Source: an uncultured Clostridia bacterium
Lineage (GTDB): Bacteria; Bacillota; Clostridia; Christensenellales; Aristaeellaceae
DNA length: 7,725 bases
NCBI GenBank assembly: GCA_934631055.1
Contig: CAKTXP010000113.1
Coordinates: forward strand, 1 to 7,725
Direction: 5' to 3'
Part shown: positions 4,307 through 7,725 of the stretch, piece after piece
Position numbering within the stretch: position 1 is the stretch's first letter
Layout of the letters: every line of letters starts with the position of its first letter
The notes under the pieces: generated by a model
Told to the model about the DNA's origin: nothing
Database searches by the model: none
The model's input: the letters and a program-made list of their open reading frames with translations, nothing else
Translations under genes and position numbers: made by a program

Positions 4307-5848
4307 TTATTCGCCTTTTATCTCGTATAGCGTATACGCCCCGCTCTGATAAACAGGCGTCAGCCGCTTTTCGATTTCCGGCGTAAGCTCAATCTGCGTG
4401 TTATCCGCCTTCTGGCTCATCAGAAGATACTGTCCCTCCGACAGGCTGTGTCCGTTGACCGTCGGGCTGAAGCCGACGCGCCCCGTATTCAGCAAAAGCG
4501 CGCGCGGCTTATAATACGCGATAACGGCATTCTCCGCCGTGTTTTCCATGATATGCGCATACATGTCTACCGCATCGGGCGCATAAGTTTCGCTTCTTGC
4601 GGAAAATCCGCCTGCGTCGGCATGCGCTTTTTCCGCCATCACCGTCTTTTGCGCCGTTCCCAGCGTCAGGAAAGCCAGCGCGCAATATGCCGCCGCCTTC
4701 ATCGCGCGTTCAAGTTTCGCGTTTTTTGCCGCGCGCCTGGTCAGGCGGATGATCGTCCGCGCGCCGTATGCCATAAACATCAGCAGAAGCGGCAGGGCAT
4801 TATACAGATAGCGGAGAGTCTGTACATAGGGCAGTAAGATCAGCACAGCAAATGAACCGAGCATCAACACGGTCAAATGCAGGTTGCGGCAGATGCCGTC
4901 GAACAGGACGCCCGCCAGAATACAAACATACGCCGCATTCAGCACGGCCGAGCTGTACCTCCAAAAACCTGTAGGCAGCATCGACGTGACCCACTGTTCC
5001 AGAACCATGTTGTAATAGCCGATGTTCTGCATAATCAGCCGATTCGGACCGCTGGCGATATCCTGCGTGTTGGATGTCGCCGCCGGAAACGCCATGCGGC
5101 AGATTCCCCATAGTACGCCCAGCACAACATATGGCAGCGCATGGACGAGCGCCTCTCTGAGCTTTACCTTTTGGCGAATCAATCCGATGGCATGCGCCGC
5201 CAGCACCACATACAGCACCGTCTTTCCGTTCAGCCGGACAGCGCAGTCATACCAGAGCGCCACACCCAGCGTCACAGCGGAAATAAGCCGTATTTTCTGT
5301 GTCCGAGCATCCAGCAGCACTTCGACCATCAGCAGCGCCAGCAGGCTGACCGCCAGACAGGGAATATCCGTCGTCACCCGCGCAGAATCCCGAACAACTT
5401 CCGTCGTCCAGCATAAAAGCGCCGTCAGCATGGCAGAGATTCCCTTTGAAAACCGCCGCCTGTAAAACAGATAAGCGGCTGCCGCCGTCATGGTCAGAAA
5501 CAGTACGCCCGGCAGTTTATACCAGAGGATCGCATAACCTGTCGGCTGGTCAAAGCCGACGACTTTGTAAACCGCAGACAGAATCAGCGGCAGACCCCAG
5601 ACATAGACGATCGGTCCTTCATCCTGATTGTTTCCAAAATTGCGTTCCGACGGATGAATGAACGCGTTCAGTTCCGCCTGCTCCGTCAGCCTTCCCTCTG
5701 CGATAGCTTTGCCTTCCAGCATATACGCCGCGAAATCATCGCCGTACTGATGATCCGTATCCAGCATGCCGACGCTCAGCAGCAGCGTCAAAACCGCCAA
5801 AACTGCGGCAATCACGGCATCTGCGCGCGTATATCGTCCCTGATTCAT
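4307..5848 (-). CDS. Polytopic membrane protein, putative GT-C family glycosyltransferase
   Basis: This 513-aa protein has about ten or more hydrophobic segments, the first at residues 11-29, and a soluble C-terminal part from about 405. It fits the GT-C (GT39/ArnT-like) architecture: an acidic pair D37-D38 in the first outer loop (YGDDFAAYM), a segment ARVTTDIPCLAVSLLAL (157-173) like the third conserved block of this superfamily, and LRYLYNALPLLLM (345-357), the RYxxPALP-type motif before a membrane segment. Such enzymes move a sugar from a polyprenyl-phosphate donor to lipid, glycan or protein at the outer face of the membrane. Donor and acceptor cannot be read from sequence. The ATG at 5846-5848 has GGGGAGAGGA 8 nt upstream; a GTG at 5881 would add 11 residues. 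It stands alone between the ilv genes and mrnC, with its own promoter candidate. Confidence 0.75.
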   Translation of the reverse strand: MNQGRYTRADAVIAAVLAVLTLLLSVGMLDTDHQYGDDFAAYMLEGKAIAEGRLTEQAELNAFIHPSERNFGNNQDEGPIVYVWGLPLILSAVYKVVGFDQPTGYAILWYKLPGVLFLTMTAAAAYLFYRRRFSKGISAMLTALLCWTTEVVRDSARVTTDIPCLAVSLLALLMVEVLLDARTQKIRLISAVTLGVALWYDCAVRLNGKTVLYVVLAAHAIGLIRQKVKLREALVHALPYVVLGVLWGICRMAFPAATSNTQDIASGPNRLIMQNIGYYNMVLEQWVTSMLPTGFWRYSSAVLNAAYVCILAGVLFDGICRNLHLTVLMLGSFAVLILLPYVQTLRYLYNALPLLLMFMAYGARTIIRLTRRAAKNAKLERAMKAAAYCALAFLTLGTAQKTVMAEKAHADAGGFSARSETYAPDAVDMYAHIMENTAENAVIAYYKPRALLLNTGRVGFSPTVNGHSLSEGQYLLMSQKADNTQIELTPEIEKRLTPVYQSGAYTLYEIKGE

Positions 5849-5874
5849 AAACCGTATCCTCTCCCCTCTTTTCA

Positions 5875-5903
5875 ATTCCACCGAACATCCGTTTCTCTGT
5901 CAA
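5875..5903 (-). promoter_or_regulatory. Candidate promoter for the GT-C membrane protein gene
   Basis: On the minus strand a perfect -35 TTGACA (5898-5903) is followed after 17 nt by TGGAAT (5875-5880; four of six matches, keeping the first T and the final AAT). Initiation near 5868 would give a leader of about 20 nt that begins almost directly at the Shine-Dalgarno. It lies just downstream of the hairpin after ilvD, which supports separate transcription. The weak -10 limits confidence. Confidence 0.5.
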
Positions 5904-5952
5904 CAGCAAAGGAGCCTTCCTTCCCGTCTGGGAAAGAAAGCTCCTTCTGCTG
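5904..5952 (-). terminator. Long hairpin after ilvD, possible terminator
   Basis: Positions 5910-5925 and 5930-5945 pair over 16 bp (three G:T pairs on the minus strand, no mismatch) around a 4-nt loop. The stem continues as A5909:T5946 and then CAGCA/TGCTG (5904-5908 with 5948-5952), with only C5947 unpaired, for about 22 bp in all. It starts 20 nt beyond the ilvD stop. On the minus strand only TTT follows the inner stem and no U-tract follows the outer one. It could be an inefficient terminator or a processing and stability hairpin separating the ilv transcript from the next gene. Confidence 0.6.
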
Positions 5953-5972
5953 ATTATTGTCGCTTTCGCGGT

Positions 5973-7640
5973 TTATTCGACCACGGCGCCCTTGTTCGCG
6001 CTGGAGACCAGCTTGGCATAGCGCGCCAGATAGCCCTTCGTTACGTTCGGCGGCGGGCAGACCCACGCTTCGCGGCGCTTGGCAAGGGTCGCTTCGTCCA
6101 CCTTGAGTTCGAGCTTACCGGCAGGGATATCGATGGAGATGATGTCGCCCTCCTCGATGATGCCGATCATGCCGCCACTCGCGCCTTCCGGAGAAACATG
6201 TCCGATCGCCGCGCCGCGGGTCGCGCCGGAGAAGCGGCCGTCCGTGATGAGCGCCACTTCCTTGTCAAGACCCATGCCGCAGATGGCGCTGGTCGGGCTG
6301 AGCATCTCTCGCATGCCCGGGCCGCCCTTCGGGCCTTCATAGCGGATAACCACCACGTCGCCCGGCTTGATTTTACTGGCATAGATGGCAGCGATGGCTT
6401 CATCCTCGCTGTTGAACACGCGGGCGGGGCCCTCATGCACCAGCATCTCCTTGGCGACCGCGCTGCGCTTGACGACCGCGCCGTCCGGCGCGAGGTTGCC
6501 GCGCAGGATCATCAGTCCGCCGGTCGGGGAATACGGATCGTCAAACGGACGGATGACCTCATGGTTGTAATTTCCGCTCAGGCTGATCTCTTCGCCCAGC
6601 GTCATGCCGGAAACGGTCAGCGCGTTTTCATCCAGCAGTCCGCGCCCCTTCAGCTCGCTGAGCACGCCCATCACGCCGCCCGCCAGATGCAGGTCGATGA
6701 CGTGATGATGTCCCGCGGGCGCGAGGTGGCAGAGGTTCGGCACCTTAGCGCTCGCTTCGTTGACCCAGTTGAGGTCGAATTCGATGCCCGCCTCATGTGC
6801 GATGGCAGGCAGATGCAGAACGGTATTCGTGGAGCAGCCCAGCGCCATATCCAGACAGAGCGCGTTGCGGAACGCGGACTCGGTCATGATCTTGTCCGGA
6901 GTCAGCCCTTCCTTAACCAGCTCGACGATGCGCATGCCGGTCTTTTTGGCAAGGCGGATGCGCGCGGCGTCCACAGCGGCGATCGTGCCGTTGCCCGGAA
7001 GCGCCATGCCGATGACCTCGGTGATGCAGTTCATGGAGTTGGCGGTGAACATGCCGGAGCAGCTGCCGCAGCCCGGGCAGGCGGAAGACTCGACCGCGTT
7101 AAGCTGAGCGTCGTCCATCTTGCCCGCCTTGTACGCGCCGACGGCTTCAAACACGGAGTTCAAATCCATATCGCCCTTGCCGCCGGGCATGCGGCCGGGC
7201 ATCATCGGCCCGCCGGAGATAACCATGGCGGGCAGATTCAGGCGGCGCGCCGCCATCAGCATGCCCGGAACGATCTTGTCGCAGTTCGGGATAAAGACCA
7301 TGCCGTCAAAGCCGTGCGCAATCGCCATGGATTCGCAGCTGTCGGCGATCAGCTCACGGGAAGCCAGCGAATACTTCATGCCGACATGACCCATCGCGAT
7401 GCCGTCGCAGACGCCGATTGCCGGGAATTCCACCGGCACGCCGCCCGCCAGACGGATGCCGTCCTTGACTGCCTGCGCGATATTGTTCAGATGATTGTGT
7501 CCGGGAACGCACTCGGACTTTGCGCTGACTACGCCGATGAGCGGGAGCTTCAGCTCCTCGTCGGTCAAGCCCAGCGCCTTCCAGAGCGAGCGGTGCGGCG
7601 CTTTCTCCGGGCCGGATTTTACGCGATCACTGACTGCCAT
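5973..7640 (-). CDS. ilvD: Dihydroxy-acid dehydratase
   Basis: This 555-aa protein has full length for the IlvD/EDD family. It dehydrates 2,3-dihydroxy-isovalerate and 2,3-dihydroxy-3-methylvalerate, the third common step of valine, leucine and isoleucine synthesis, in the cytoplasm. Both family signatures are present: CDKIVPGM (120-127) and ALITDGRFSGATRG (463-476), whose serine S471 is the expected catalytic base. Fe-S ligand candidates are C120 and C194 (CPGCGSCSGMFTAN, 188-201). At the position where plant-type [2Fe-2S] enzymes have Cys in a CNMH-like motif, this protein reads VPGHNH (45-50), as in the E. coli-like group, so an oxygen-sensitive cluster is likely. The ATG at 7638-7640 has GGAGGA 8 nt upstream, inside the last codons of ilvC. 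It lies 1 nt after the ilvC stop, so the two are coupled. Confidence 0.98.
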   Translation of the reverse strand: MAVSDRVKSGPEKAPHRSLWKALGLTDEELKLPLIGVVSAKSECVPGHNHLNNIAQAVKDGIRLAGGVPVEFPAIGVCDGIAMGHVGMKYSLASRELIADSCESMAIAHGFDGMVFIPNCDKIVPGMLMAARRLNLPAMVISGGPMMPGRMPGGKGDMDLNSVFEAVGAYKAGKMDDAQLNAVESSACPGCGSCSGMFTANSMNCITEVIGMALPGNGTIAAVDAARIRLAKKTGMRIVELVKEGLTPDKIMTESAFRNALCLDMALGCSTNTVLHLPAIAHEAGIEFDLNWVNEASAKVPNLCHLAPAGHHHVIDLHLAGGVMGVLSELKGRGLLDENALTVSGMTLGEEISLSGNYNHEVIRPFDDPYSPTGGLMILRGNLAPDGAVVKRSAVAKEMLVHEGPARVFNSEDEAIAAIYASKIKPGDVVVIRYEGPKGGPGMREMLSPTSAICGMGLDKEVALITDGRFSGATRGAAIGHVSPEGASGGMIGIIEEGDIISIDIPAGKLELKVDEATLAKRREAWVCPPPNVTKGYLARYAKLVSSANKGAVVE

Positions 7641-7641
7641 C

Positions 7642-7725
7642 TTACAGTTCCTCCACTTTCGTGCCCCAGCTCATCTTGCTGCGCAGATCCTTGCCGACTT
7701 CCTCCAGCTGGCTGCCCGCCTCGAT
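7642..7725 (-). CDS. ilvC: Ketol-acid reductoisomerase, C-terminal fragment (gene enters from outside the window)
   Basis: The last 27 codons and TAA stop of an ORF precede ilvD by one base. The end reads IEAGSQLEEVGKDLRSKMSW followed by seven more residues. The block LEEVGKDLRSKMSW matches the characteristic C-terminal helix of class I ketol-acid reductoisomerases (I-E-x-V-G-x-x-L-R-x-M-M-x-W). Position directly upstream of ilvD agrees, since IlvC makes the IlvD substrate. The call rests on a short segment and on context. Its final codons contain the ilvD Shine-Dalgarno, so ilvD translation probably depends on ilvC being translated to its end. Confidence 0.8.
   Translation of the reverse strand: MEAGSQLEEVGKDLRSKMSWGTKVEEL

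Overview
The window looks like the chromosome of a member of the Firmicutes, most likely a Clostridia-type gut or anaerobic lineage with fairly high G+C. The evidence is the gene order mrnC-thyX-rlmB-yacP-sigH-(tRNA)-tuf, the presence of the sporulation/stationary-phase sigma factor SigH, and the use of flavin-dependent ThyX. All genes are on the minus strand, so transcription runs from high to low coordinates. No plus-strand gene is supported.

Layout in the direction of transcription. (1) 7725-5973: the last 27 codons of ilvC (ketol-acid reductoisomerase) and complete ilvD (dihydroxy-acid dehydratase), one base apart, part of a branched-chain amino acid operon. A long perfect-stem hairpin (5904-5952) closes it. 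(2) 5848-4307: a polytopic membrane protein with GT-C glycosyltransferase features, with its own candidate promoter and a terminator-like hairpin behind it. (3) 4255-399: a promoter (TTGCCC-17-TATACT) followed by mrnC (23S rRNA maturation), thyX (dTMP synthesis), rlmB (23S rRNA 2'-O-methylation), yacP/rae1 (ribosome-associated NYN endonuclease) and sigH. Most junctions overlap or lie 1 nt apart, which suggests translational coupling. The exception is thyX-rlmB, which is split by a roughly 215-bp structured inverted-repeat element. (4) 315-1: a strong promoter (TTGACA-17-TAGAAT), tRNA-Gly(CCC), then the start of tuf (EF-Tu).

The middle block is a translation and ribosome-maintenance cluster of known type. 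The unusual parts are the composite palindromic element between thyX and rlmB, whose two arms keep their hairpins despite different stem sequences; a long arginine-rich tandem-repeat tail on RlmB encoded by 36-nt repeats; and several hairpins whose U-tracts are missing or face away from the genes. I do not see a new multi-gene system. The repeat element and the RlmB tail deserve the closest look.
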